Below are positions 1-5,842 of a stretch of 8,365 nt of DNA, in pieces. The notes under the pieces were generated by a model, which worked only from the letters and a program-made list of their open reading frames with translations, had not been told where the DNA came from and made no database searches. Numbering within the stretch: position 1 is the first letter of the stretch; each line of letters opens with the position of its first letter. This DNA comes from CAZXBB01 sp964638815 (GTDB lineage: Bacteria > Planctomycetota > Phycisphaerae > Phycisphaerales > SM1A02), in contig CAZXBB010000148.1 in assembly GCA_964638815.1 (NCBI GenBank), positions 1-8,365 of the forward strand, read 5' to 3'. A program made the translations under genes and the position numbers.

Positions 1-353
1 GCGAGGAACGACTCGAGACCCGGATTGTGCCCCACGAGCATGACGACGCCGGCGTAGGGCGGCACGTTCCTGAGCACGTCGAGGATCTCCCCGGGCTCGG
101 CATGGTAGAGCGATTCGGTGAACGCGATCGGCGCGTCGCAGTCGGCGGCGGCCACGACGCGCTCCACGGTGCGCCGCGCGCGCAGCGCGGTCGAGCACAC
201 GATCAGGTCGGGCTCGAGCCGCGCGGATGCCAGCAGCCGTCCCATTCTCGGCGCGTCGCGTTTGCCGCGTCCGTTCAGCGGCCGATCGTGATCGTCGAGG
301 TCCGGTTGCTTCCAGCTCGACTTGGCGTGACGAAGGAGGAGGAGCGTGCGCAT
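1..353 (-). CDS. sixA: SixA-type histidine phosphatase, N-terminal part (cut by window edge)
   Basis: Reading the minus strand from an ATG at 353-351 gives 117 codons that run off the left edge. The N-terminus reads MRTLLLLRHAKSSW, the RHAK signature of small bacterial histidine phosphatases; His9 is the expected phospho-acceptor. A second conserved Arg lies in STALRARRT (about residue 58), and GHNPG (residues 108-112) supplies the second catalytic His109. SixA in E. coli dephosphorylates the His of the phosphotransfer-related proteins ArcB/PtsN; the substrate here is unknown. The family is about 150-165 residues, so only the C-terminal quarter to third is missing. A weak AGGA (minus strand, 364-361) sits 7 nt before the start. 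The gene is divergent from the kynurenine operon and probably unrelated to it in function. Confidence 0.88.
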   Translation of the reverse strand, partial: MRTLLLLRHAKSSWKQPDLDDHDRPLNGRGKRDAPRMGRLLASARLEPDLIVCSTALRARRTVERVVAAADCDAPIAFTESLYHAEPGEILDVLRNVPPYAGVVMLVGHNPGLESFL

Positions 354-371
354 GGGAGAATCCTGAGTACT

Positions 372-407
372 GGGCACCCGGGTCCCGGGATTCCGCGTTC
401 GGTGCCC
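372..407. other. Inverted repeat in sixA leader region
   Basis: GGGCACC at 372-378 is matched by its exact reverse complement GGTGCCC at 401-407, with a 22-nt loop that itself contains CCCGGGTCCCGGG. It lies just upstream of sixA and could be a hairpin in the sixA leader or a protein-binding site. In DNA this GC-rich a 7-bp match may be chance. Confidence 0.25.
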
Positions 408-416
408 TGATCCCGC

Positions 417-445
417 ATTATGCATCGGGCGGGCCGGTGCATCAG
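417..445 (-). promoter_or_regulatory. Possible sixA promoter
   Basis: On the minus strand CATAAT (422-417) matches the sigma-70 type -10 consensus at 5 of 6 positions and is the only AT-rich hexamer nearby. A poor -35 match, CTGATG (445-440), lies 17 nt upstream. Transcription would start near 410 and leave a leader of about 57 nt. Sigma consensus in this organism is unknown, so this is weak. Confidence 0.2.
420..442. other. Inverted repeat, 8-bp arms
   Basis: ATGCATCG (420-427) and CGGTGCAT (435-442) pair over 8 positions with one T·G mismatch around a 7-nt GGCGGGC loop. It overlaps the candidate sixA promoter and touches the 12-bp repeats that follow, so an operator is possible. No known binding motif is recognised. 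Confidence 0.25.
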
Positions 446-497
446 CTCGGCGGGCAGCTCAGCGGGCAGCTCGGCGGGCGGCTCAGCGGGCAGCGCG
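443..497. repeat. 12-bp tandem repeat, about 4.5 copies
   Basis: Four consecutive 12-mers, CAGCTCGGCGGG, CAGCTCAGCGGG, CAGCTCGGCGGG and CGGCTCAGCGGG, are followed by a partial CAGCGCG. The sixth base of the CTCGG/CTCAG core alternates G, A, G, A, which gives a 24-bp higher-order period. It lies in the divergent sixA-nbaC intergenic region. Reading frames through it are unconserved-looking Gly/Gln/Leu/Ser peptides, so I do not call it coding. Confidence 0.75.
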
Positions 498-511
498 TGT
501 CGTCAACGCTC

Positions 512-587
512 TCACGAGCGCCGATGCGAGGGGATCGCCCGCCCGACGAGGGTTCACGCGTGAGGCGGGCTCACGACGCTCACGACG
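512..587. promoter_or_regulatory. Cluster of TCACG half-sites, candidate operator region
   Basis: TCACG occurs at 512-516, 554-558, 571-575 and 580-584. The second copy is part of a perfect 10-bp palindrome, TCACGCGTGA (554-563). The last two are a tandem duplication of the 9-mer CTCACGACG (570-578 and 579-587). The cluster lies 120-190 bp upstream of nbaC, a plausible place for a transcription-factor site controlling the operon. No regulator gene is in the window and no known family motif is recognised, so this is inference. Confidence 0.25.
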
Positions 588-646
588 CGCCCGCGCCGAC
601 GATCTCCCCCCGGCGCGAGGTCCTCAGCCTCCGGACGCAGGGCTCG

Positions 647-675
647 GTACTCCCGACTCCCGCCCGGGTTACCAT
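647..675 (+). promoter_or_regulatory. Possible promoter of the kynurenine operon
   Basis: TACCAT at 670-675 matches a -10 element at 4 of 6 positions and lies in the least GC-rich patch before nbaC. No convincing -35 is visible 17 nt upstream. A start near 682 would leave a leader of about 23 nt that contains the nbaC ribosome-binding site. The real promoter may be of a different type or further upstream. Confidence 0.18.
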
Positions 676-690
676 ACAAGAGGTCCAACG

Positions 691-696
691 AAGGAG
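691..696 (+). promoter_or_regulatory. Ribosome-binding site of nbaC
   Basis: AAGGAG ends 8 nt before the ATG at 705. It is the best Shine-Dalgarno sequence in the plus-strand operon, as expected for the first gene; most downstream genes rely on overlapping stop and start codons. Confidence 0.75.
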
Positions 697-704
697 CGCC
701 TCCC

Positions 705-1244
705 ATGCCCACCACCACTCGCAAAGTGATGCCCCCCGTCAATATCGCGAAATGGGTCGAAGAGCACCGCGGCGAGCTCAAGCCGCCGGTGGGGAACAAG
801 TACCTCTACGACGGCGAGGACTTCTTCGTGATGGTCATCGGCGGGCCGAACGCCCGCAACGACTTTCACGTGACGGCGTCGGAGGAGTACTTCCACCAGG
901 TGAAGGGCGACATCGTCGTGCGCATCCGGGAGGGCGACCGGATCACCGACTACGACGTGCGCGAGGGCGAGACGTTCTTCATCCCCCCGAACGTTCCCCA
1001 CTCGCCGCAGCGCGGCCCGGACACGATCGGCGTCGTCGTCGAACGCGTGCGCCCGGCGGGTGAGACCGAGCACATGGTCTTCTACTGCGAGAACTGCGGC
1101 GAGCTCGTCTACGACAAGGAGTTCGACTGCAAGGACATCGTGGAGCACTTCCGCGACGCGATGGAGGAGTTCTGGGCGGATCCCGAGCTCTCGACGTGCG
1201 GGAAGTGCGGGACGCGCGTGGAGAAGCCCGAGCCGCGCGGGTGA
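705..1244 (+). CDS. nbaC: 3-hydroxyanthranilate 3,4-dioxygenase (bacterial two-iron type)
   Basis: This 179-residue cupin opens the ring of 3-hydroxyanthranilate with O2, giving 2-amino-3-carboxymuconate 6-semialdehyde (ACMS). The active-site ferrous iron ligands are visible as His55, Glu61 and His99, and substrate-binding Arg51, Arg103 and Glu113 are present; all fit the numbering of the Ralstonia enzyme with a 3-4 residue offset. A C-terminal rubredoxin-like second iron site is formed by CENC (Cys128, Cys131) and CGKC (Cys165, Cys168), typical of the bacterial and fungal monodomain form and absent from animal enzymes. Length matches the family (about 174-190). The ATG is set by a good AAGGAG 8 nt upstream. 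It is the first gene of the operon, and its TGA overlaps a GTG start of the next gene. The product is also known as HaaO. Confidence 0.96.
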   Translation: MPTTTRKVMPPVNIAKWVEEHRGELKPPVGNKYLYDGEDFFVMVIGGPNARNDFHVTASEEYFHQVKGDIVVRIREGDRITDYDVREGETFFIPPNVPHSPQRGPDTIGVVVERVRPAGETEHMVFYCENCGELVYDKEFDCKDIVEHFRDAMEEFWADPELSTCGKCGTRVEKPEPRG

Positions 1245-2305
1245 GTCGCCTTCCTCCCGTGAAGATCGACATTCACACCCACATCCTCCCCGAGAACTGG
1301 CCGGACCTTCGCGCGAAGTACGGCTACGGGGGGTGGGTGCAGCTCGACCATCACTGCCCGGGGTGCGCGCGGATGATGATCGACGGCCGGAGCTTCCGGG
1401 AGATCACCGCGAGCACGTGGGATCCCGCGACGCGGCTGGACGACTGTGACCGGTGCGGCGTGACCGTGCAGGTGCTGTCGACCGTGCCGGTGATGTTCGG
1501 CTACTGGGCGAAGCCCGCCGACACGCTCGACCTCTCGCGCCGCCTCAACGACCACATCGCCGGCGTCGTCGGGGACCGCCCGGACCGCTTCGCGGGGCTC
1601 GGCACCGTGCCGATGCAGGACCCCGACCGCGCCGCAGCGGAGCTTGAGCGCTGTGTGCGCGACCTCGGCCTCGCCGGAGTCGAGATCGGTACGCACGTCA
1701 ACGACTGGAACCTCGACGCGCCGGAGCTCTTTCCCTTCTTCGAAACGGCCGCGACGCTCGGCGCCGCGGTCTTCGTCCACCCGTGGGACATGATGGGCAA
1801 GGAGCGCATGCCGAAGTACTGGCTGCCCTGGCTCGTCGGCATGCCGGCGGAGACCTCGCTCGCCATCTGCTCGATGATCTTCGGCGGCGTCCTCGAGCGG
1901 CTGCCGACGCTGCGCGTCGCGTTCGCGCACGGCGGCGGCTCGTTTCCGGCGACGATCGGACGGATCGAGCACGGCTTCAACGTCCGGCCGGACCTCTGCG
2001 CCGTCGACAACGACGTCAACCCGCGCGAGTACCTCGGCCGCTTCTATCTCGACTCGCTCACGCACGACGCCGAGATGCTCCGACTGCTGCTGCGGCTCGT
2101 CGGCGCGGAGCGAGTCGCCCTCGGATCGGACTACCCGTTCCCGCTCGGCGAACACGAGCCGGGGCGGCTCATCGAGTCGATGCCGGACCTCGATGAAGCG
2201 ACGCGGGCGCGGCTCCTGGCGGGCACGGCGCTCGAGTTCCTCGGCGCTGACGCCGACGCGTTCGCGGCGCGCCCCGCCGGTCAGACGAGCAGTCACGCGA
2301 CGTGA
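1241..2305 (+). CDS. nbaD: 2-amino-3-carboxymuconate-6-semialdehyde decarboxylase (ACMSD)
   Basis: This amidohydrolase-superfamily zinc enzyme decarboxylates ACMS to 2-aminomuconate 6-semialdehyde, diverting it from spontaneous cyclisation to quinolinate. Two starts are possible. GTG 1241 overlaps the nbaC stop (GTGA) and gives 354 residues; GTG 1259 gives 348 residues beginning MKIDIHTHILPENW, which is exactly where animal ACMSD begins. I give the longer form because the same GTGA junction recurs at kynU and kynB, but 1259 is nearly as likely. Numbered from 1259, the metal and catalytic residues are His6 and His8 (HTH), His174 (VHPWDM), His224 (FAHGGG) and Asp291 (SDYPFPLGE), the same numbers as I recall for human ACMSD. 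KYWLPWLVGMPAET is a further family signature. No clear Shine-Dalgarno precedes either start, so coupling to nbaC is likely. Confidence 0.96.
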   Translation: MSRLPPVKIDIHTHILPENWPDLRAKYGYGGWVQLDHHCPGCARMMIDGRSFREITASTWDPATRLDDCDRCGVTVQVLSTVPVMFGYWAKPADTLDLSRRLNDHIAGVVGDRPDRFAGLGTVPMQDPDRAAAELERCVRDLGLAGVEIGTHVNDWNLDAPELFPFFETAATLGAAVFVHPWDMMGKERMPKYWLPWLVGMPAETSLAICSMIFGGVLERLPTLRVAFAHGGGSFPATIGRIEHGFNVRPDLCAVDNDVNPREYLGRFYLDSLTHDAEMLRLLLRLVGAERVALGSDYPFPLGEHEPGRLIESMPDLDEATRARLLAGTALEFLGADADAFAARPAGQTSSHAT

Positions 2306-3618
2306 GCACGCCCGATTCCTCTCGCGCGGCGGATCCGGAGGGCTTCAGGCCCGACGAGGACTACGCGCGCGGCCTGGACGCGGCTGACCCGCTTGCGTCG
2401 TACCGGGACCGGTTCGAGATCCCGCCGGGGCCGGACGGCGCGCCGTCGATCTACTTCTGCGGCAACTCGCTCGGGCTCCAGCCGAAGCGGGCGCGGACAC
2501 TGGTGGACGAGCTGCTGGACGACTGGGCGCGGCTCGGGGTGGACGGCCACTTCCACGCCCGCGCGCCGTGGTACCCGTACCACGAGGTTTTCCGCGACAC
2601 CGGCGCGCGGCTGGTCGGGGCGCGCCCCGGCGAGGTCGTGATGATGAACAGCCTCACCGTCAACCTGCACCTCATGATGGTGAGCTTCTTCCGGCCGTCC
2701 GGCGCGCGACGCCGCATCCTCATCGACTGGCCGGTCTTCCCGTCCGATCTCTACGCGGTGAAGTCGCACCTGGCGACCCGCGGGCTCGATCCGGAGCGCG
2801 ACCTCGTGATCGCCCGCCCGCGCGACGGCGAGGAGACGCTGCGCACCGAAGATATCGAAGCGCTCCTCGACCGCGAAGGCGCGAGCATCGCGCTCGTGCT
2901 GCTCGCGGGCGTCAACTACTACACGGGCCAGCTCTACGACATCGCGCGTCTGACCGCGGCGGCCCGCCGGCAGGGCTGCGCGGTCGGGCTCGACCTCGCG
3001 CACGCCGCCGGCAACGCCGCGCTCGCGCTGCACGACTGGGACGTCGACTTCGCGTGCTGGTGCTCGTACAAGTACCTCAACGGCGGCCCGGGCGCGATCG
3101 CCGGGTGCTTCGTGCACGAGCGAAACGGCGCGGACACGAGCCTTCCGCGCTACGCGGGGTGGTGGGGCAACGATCCGCAGACGCGATTTCTCATGCACAC
3201 GCGTCCCGAGTTCGTCGCGAAGCCCGACGCCGACGGGTGGCAGCTCAGCAACCCGTCCATCTTCGCGATGGCGCCGCTGCGCGCGTCGCTCGAGATCTTC
3301 GACGCGGCGGGCATGGCGGCGCTGAGGGCGAAGTCGGGGAGACTGACCGGCTACCTGCGCCGGCTGATCGAGGCGGGGGCCCCCGGCGACATCGGGATCA
3401 TCACGCCGGCCGACCCGGACGCCCGGGGCTGCCAGCTCTCCCTCGTCGTGCGCGACCGGGCCCGGGAGCGCGTGCAGGCCCTGCACGACGCCGGCGTCGT
3501 CTGCGACTACCGCGAGCCGGACGTGATTCGCGTCGCCCCGGTTCCGCTGTACAACACGTACCACGAGGCGTGGCGTTTCGCGCGGATCCTCTGCGCGGGG
3601 CGCTCGTTGCGGGAGTAG
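2302..3618 (+). CDS. kynU: Kynureninase
   Basis: This PLP-dependent fold-type I enzyme cleaves 3-hydroxykynurenine (or kynurenine) into 3-hydroxyanthranilate (or anthranilate) and alanine. The 438 residues match the family (about 415-465). Visible signatures are FCGNSLGLQ (52-60), a DWPVFPSD stretch (142-149), GVNYYTGQ (203-210), the cofactor Asp231 and His234 in DLAHAAGN, Schiff-base Lys257 in SYKYLNGGPG, GWWGND (286-291), WQLSNPSIF (313-321) and the C-terminal EPDVIRVAPVPLYN with the carboxylate-binding Arg410. The GTG start overlaps the nbaD stop as GTGA, with no strong Shine-Dalgarno, so translation is probably coupled. Because kmo and nbaC flank it in the operon, 3-hydroxykynurenine is the likely physiological substrate. 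Confidence 0.97.
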   Translation: MSTPDSSRAADPEGFRPDEDYARGLDAADPLASYRDRFEIPPGPDGAPSIYFCGNSLGLQPKRARTLVDELLDDWARLGVDGHFHARAPWYPYHEVFRDTGARLVGARPGEVVMMNSLTVNLHLMMVSFFRPSGARRRILIDWPVFPSDLYAVKSHLATRGLDPERDLVIARPRDGEETLRTEDIEALLDREGASIALVLLAGVNYYTGQLYDIARLTAAARRQGCAVGLDLAHAAGNAALALHDWDVDFACWCSYKYLNGGPGAIAGCFVHERNGADTSLPRYAGWWGNDPQTRFLMHTRPEFVAKPDADGWQLSNPSIFAMAPLRASLEIFDAAGMAALRAKSGRLTGYLRRLIEAGAPGDIGIITPADPDARGCQLSLVVRDRARERVQALHDAGVVCDYREPDVIRVAPVPLYNTYHEAWRFARILCAGRSLRE

Positions 3619-3626
3619 CGACCGGA

Positions 3627-4961
3627 ATGGCGGAGCGTCCGAAGATCACCGTCGTGGGCGCCGGTCTCGGCGGCGCCCTCATGGCGTGCTTCCTCGGGCG
3701 CCGCGGGTTCACCGTCGATGTGTTCGAGGGCCGGCCCGATCCGCGCGAGCGAGGCTTCATCGGCGGGCGCTCCATCAACCTCGCGCTCTCCACGCGCGGC
3801 CTCCACGCGCTGGCCCGCGTCGGTCTCGACGAGCGCGTCCTTGCGAACGCGGTGCCGATGCGCGGCCGCATGATGCACGACGTCTCCGGTGGCCTGAGCT
3901 TCCAGCCGTACAGCAAGGACCCGGGCGAGGCGATCAACTCCGTGTCGCGCGGCGGCCTCAATCTCGAGCTGCTGAACGCCGCCGCCGCGTTCGACGGCGT
4001 GACGCTGCACTTCGGGCACCGCTGCTGCCGCGTCGACCCCGACGCCGCGACCGTCACGCTGGCTCGCGACGACGGGGCCAGGGTCACGCACGCCGCGGAT
4101 CTCGTGATCGGCGCCGACGGCGCGTTCTCGGCCGTGCGCGCCCGCCTCCAGCGCACCGACCGGTTCGACTTCAGCCAGCAGTACCTCGAGCACGGGTACA
4201 AGGAGCTGACGATCCCCCCCGGTCCCGACGGCGAATTCGCCATGGAGCCGAACGCGCTCCACATCTGGCCGCGCGGCGGGGCGATGCTGATCGCGCTGCC
4301 GAACCGCGACCGGACCTTCACGTGCACGCTGTTCTGGCCGTTCACCGGACGGGGCGGGCTCGACACGCTGACGAACGAGGCGGAGATCCTCGCCTTCTTC
4401 CGCGAGCAGTACGCCGACGCGATCCCGCTCATCCCGAAGCTGGTGGAGGATTATCTCGGCAACCCGACGAGCTCGCTGGTGACGGTGCGCTGCCGGCCCT
4501 GGCACCACCGCGACAAGGTCGTGCTGCTCGGCGACGCGGCGCACGCGGTCGTCCCGTTCTACGGGCAGGGGATGAACGCGGCCTTCGAGGACTGCGCCGT
4601 GCTCGACGAGCTCATCGACCGGTTCGGCGCGGACTGGCCGAAGGTGCTGCCCGCGTACACGGCGGCCCGGAAGCCCAACGGCGACGCGATTGCCGACCTC
4701 GCGCTTCAGAACTTCATCGAGATGCGCGACAAGGTCGGCTCGAAGACGTTCCTCCTGGGCAAGCGGATCGAGAAGACGCTGCACCGTCTGTTCCCGCGCT
4801 GGTACACGCCGCTCTACAACATGGTCACGTTCTCGAACATCCCGTACGCCGAGGCACGGCGTCGCGCGCGGCGTCAGCGGCGGATCGTGCTCGCGCTCGC
4901 CGGCGCGGCGGGGGTCGTACTCGTGCTGGGTGCGATCGCGGCGGGACGGGTGCTGGTATGA
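3627..4961 (+). CDS. kmo: Kynurenine 3-monooxygenase with C-terminal membrane helix
   Basis: This FAD-dependent group A hydroxylase converts L-kynurenine to 3-hydroxykynurenine with NADPH and O2. The 444 residues contain the Rossmann GxGxxG (GAGLGG, 11-16) and Glu34, the GGRSINLALSTRG block (46-58), the DG motif (IGADG, 161-165) and the GD motif (LGDAAHAVVPFYGQGMNAAF, 301-320). Substrate residues Arg81 and Tyr95, and Asn362 and Tyr397, keep the spacings of yeast and human KMO (14 and 35 residues). After a basic stretch (RRRARRQRR, about 411-419) comes a hydrophobic helix (about 420-440) that ends the protein: a C-terminal single-pass anchor. ATG 3627 gives the expected N-terminus; GGGAG at 3611-3615 is 11 nt upstream. 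It begins 8 nt after the kynU stop. Its own stop is overlapped by an ATG (ATGA at 4958-4961). Confidence 0.96.
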   Translation: MAERPKITVVGAGLGGALMACFLGRRGFTVDVFEGRPDPRERGFIGGRSINLALSTRGLHALARVGLDERVLANAVPMRGRMMHDVSGGLSFQPYSKDPGEAINSVSRGGLNLELLNAAAAFDGVTLHFGHRCCRVDPDAATVTLARDDGARVTHAADLVIGADGAFSAVRARLQRTDRFDFSQQYLEHGYKELTIPPGPDGEFAMEPNALHIWPRGGAMLIALPNRDRTFTCTLFWPFTGRGGLDTLTNEAEILAFFREQYADAIPLIPKLVEDYLGNPTSSLVTVRCRPWHHRDKVVLLGDAAHAVVPFYGQGMNAAFEDCAVLDELIDRFGADWPKVLPAYTAARKPNGDAIADLALQNFIEMRDKVGSKTFLLGKRIEKTLHRLFPRWYTPLYNMVTFSNIPYAEARRRARRQRRIVLALAGAAGVVLVLGAIAAGRVLV

Positions 4962-5008
4962 TGTCGGGAGCTTTCTGTGACGAGCCAGCTATGACGAGCC
5001 AGCTGTGA
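4958..5008 (+). CDS. Small leader-like reading frame between kmo and kynA (16 residues)
   Basis: An ATG at 4958 overlaps the kmo stop codon as ATGA and opens a 16-codon frame, MMSGAFCDEPAMTSQL, that ends in TGA at 5006-5008. That stop overlaps a GTG at 5005, the start of the next mini-frame. It contains the GGGAG at 4966-4970 and runs into the 14-bp repeats, so its C-terminal residues come from repeat sequence. No homologue is recognised. If translated, its role would more likely be passing ribosomes from kmo to kynA than making a functional peptide. It may simply be incidental. Confidence 0.3.
   Translation: MMSGAFCDEPAMTSQL
4966..4970 (+). promoter_or_regulatory. Shine-Dalgarno-like GGGAG placed for the first repeat unit, not for kynA
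   Basis: GGGAG lies 6 nt before the GTG at 4977, the start codon recreated by the first 14-bp repeat, but 76 nt before the kynA ATG. No purine-rich site directly precedes kynA (the 12 bases before it are GACGACCCGGCC). The site therefore seems to serve the chain of mini-frames, or to have been separated from kynA by duplication of the start region. Confidence 0.5.
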
Positions 5009-5061
5009 CGACCCGGCCATGACGAGCCAGCTATGACGACCCGGCCATGACGACCCTGCCG
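4978..5061 (+). repeat. Six 14-bp tandem repeats forming overlapping mini-frames before kynA
   Basis: The units are TGACGAGCCAGCTA (4978), TGACGAGCCAGCTG (4992), TGACGACCCGGCCA (5006), TGACGAGCCAGCTA (5020), TGACGACCCGGCCA (5034) and the kynA start region TGACGACCCTGCCG (5048). Units 2-3 and 4-5 form a 28-bp repeat with one mismatch. The base before each unit is G or A, so each junction reads GTGACG or ATGACG. Starts at 4977, 4991, 5005, 5019 and 5033 each encode five residues (MTSQL or MTTRP) and stop at a TGA that overlaps the next start; the last one overlaps the kynA ATG at 5047. Since 14 is not a multiple of 3, successive frames rotate. Copy-number change would leave the kynA frame intact. 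The units could instead be protein-binding DNA sites. Confidence 0.9.
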
Positions 5062-5838
5062 CTGACATACTCGAGCTACCTGAAGCTCCCCGAGCTGCTC
5101 GAGCTCCAGCGTGCGCAGTCGGATCCGGCCGAGCACGACGAGCTGCTCTTCATCGTCATCCACCAGGTCTACGAACTCTGGTTCAAGCTGCTCCTTCACG
5201 AGCTCGACAAGGTCAAGGCGGACTTCACGGCCGGCGACCTCTACGGGGCGATCACCACGTTCGAGCGGTGCCGGACGGTCATGAAGACGCTCGTCGGCCA
5301 GCTCGACATCCTCGAGACCATGACGCCGATGTCGTTCACGAGCTTCCGCGACCGGCTCGAGACTTCGTCGGGGTTCCAGTCGACGCAGTTCCGCGAGATC
5401 GAGTTCCTGCTCGGCCTGAAGCGCGCCGAGGCGATCCGGTATCTGCCGGACGACGGCCCCGGGCGCGCCCGCGCGGAGGCCCGGATCAACGAGCCGTCGA
5501 TCGTCGACGCGTTCTACGACTTCCTCGAGATCCACGGCGTCGCGATCCCCGACGATCTGCGGGCACGCCCCGTGGCCGAGCCGGCGATCGCCGACGAGCG
5601 CATCCAGGACGCGCTCGTCAATCTGTACGAGACGCGTCCCGACCTGACCATCCTCTTCGAGCTGATGACCGATCTCGACGAGGGCCAGCAGGAGTGGCGC
5701 TACCGCCACATCAAGATGGTCGAGCGCACCATCGGGGCGAAGCACGGCACCGGCGGATCGCCGGGCGTCGAGTTCCTCAAGAAGTCCCTCTTCAGGCCGA
5801 TCTTTCCGGACCTGTGGGCGATCCGGCACCGGCTCTGA
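5047..5838 (+). CDS. kynA: Tryptophan 2,3-dioxygenase
   Basis: This heme enzyme oxidises L-tryptophan to N-formylkynurenine, the first step of the pathway. The 263 residues are slightly shorter than the Xanthomonas enzyme (298), mainly at the N- and C-termini. Conserved features: LTYSSYLKLPELL (6-18), HDELLFIVIHQVYELWFKLL (30-49) with distal His39 and Phe35, TPMSFTSFRDRL with substrate Arg101, SSGFQSTQFREIEFLLG (107-123), proximal heme ligand His221 in WRYRHI and the GTGGSPG loop with Thr235. Phe97 stands where Xanthomonas has Tyr113; human TDO also has Phe there. ATG 5047 is the only usable start: the frame is closed by TGA at 5020 with no other start between. No Shine-Dalgarno precedes it; the start is the last in a chain of tandemly repeated start codons (4978-5061). 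Confidence 0.97.
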   Translation: MTTLPLTYSSYLKLPELLELQRAQSDPAEHDELLFIVIHQVYELWFKLLLHELDKVKADFTAGDLYGAITTFERCRTVMKTLVGQLDILETMTPMSFTSFRDRLETSSGFQSTQFREIEFLLGLKRAEAIRYLPDDGPGRARAEARINEPSIVDAFYDFLEIHGVAIPDDLRARPVAEPAIADERIQDALVNLYETRPDLTILFELMTDLDEGQQEWRYRHIKMVERTIGAKHGTGGSPGVEFLKKSLFRPIFPDLWAIRHRL

Positions 5839-5842
5839 CACG

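Noticed and set aside
27..410. Plus-strand frame overlapping the left edge
   Set aside because: It is antisense to the SixA-type phosphatase, whose RHAK and GHNPG motifs are clear on the minus strand.
554..799. Minus-strand small frame in the sixA-nbaC intergenic region
   Set aside because: It overlaps the start of nbaC, has no ribosome-binding site and no recognisable motif.
1196..1240. ATG 1196 as start of ACMSD
   Set aside because: It would add residues read out of frame from the nbaC C-terminal CGKC region; no family member has such an extension, and GTG 1241 or 1259 fits better.
1109..2296. Long open frame on the minus strand opposite nbaD
   Set aside because: It is a GC-bias shadow: Arg/Ala/Val-rich, no recognisable motif, and fully antisense to a gene with all catalytic residues intact. 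The same holds for minus frames at 2293-3564 and 3507-4784.
2568..3626. Upstream extension of the kmo frame across kynU
   Set aside because: The frame is open by chance under kynU; the extension is Arg/Ala/Gly-rich noise, and ATG 3627 gives the expected N-terminal Rossmann start.
4978..5061. CRISPR array
   Set aside because: Units are 14 bp, directly adjacent without spacers, and no cas gene is present.
5407..5481. Possible disruption of kynA because the protein is shorter than the Xanthomonas enzyme
   Set aside because: All heme and substrate residues are present in order, and the length difference is spread over the termini and a variable loop; no frameshift is visible.
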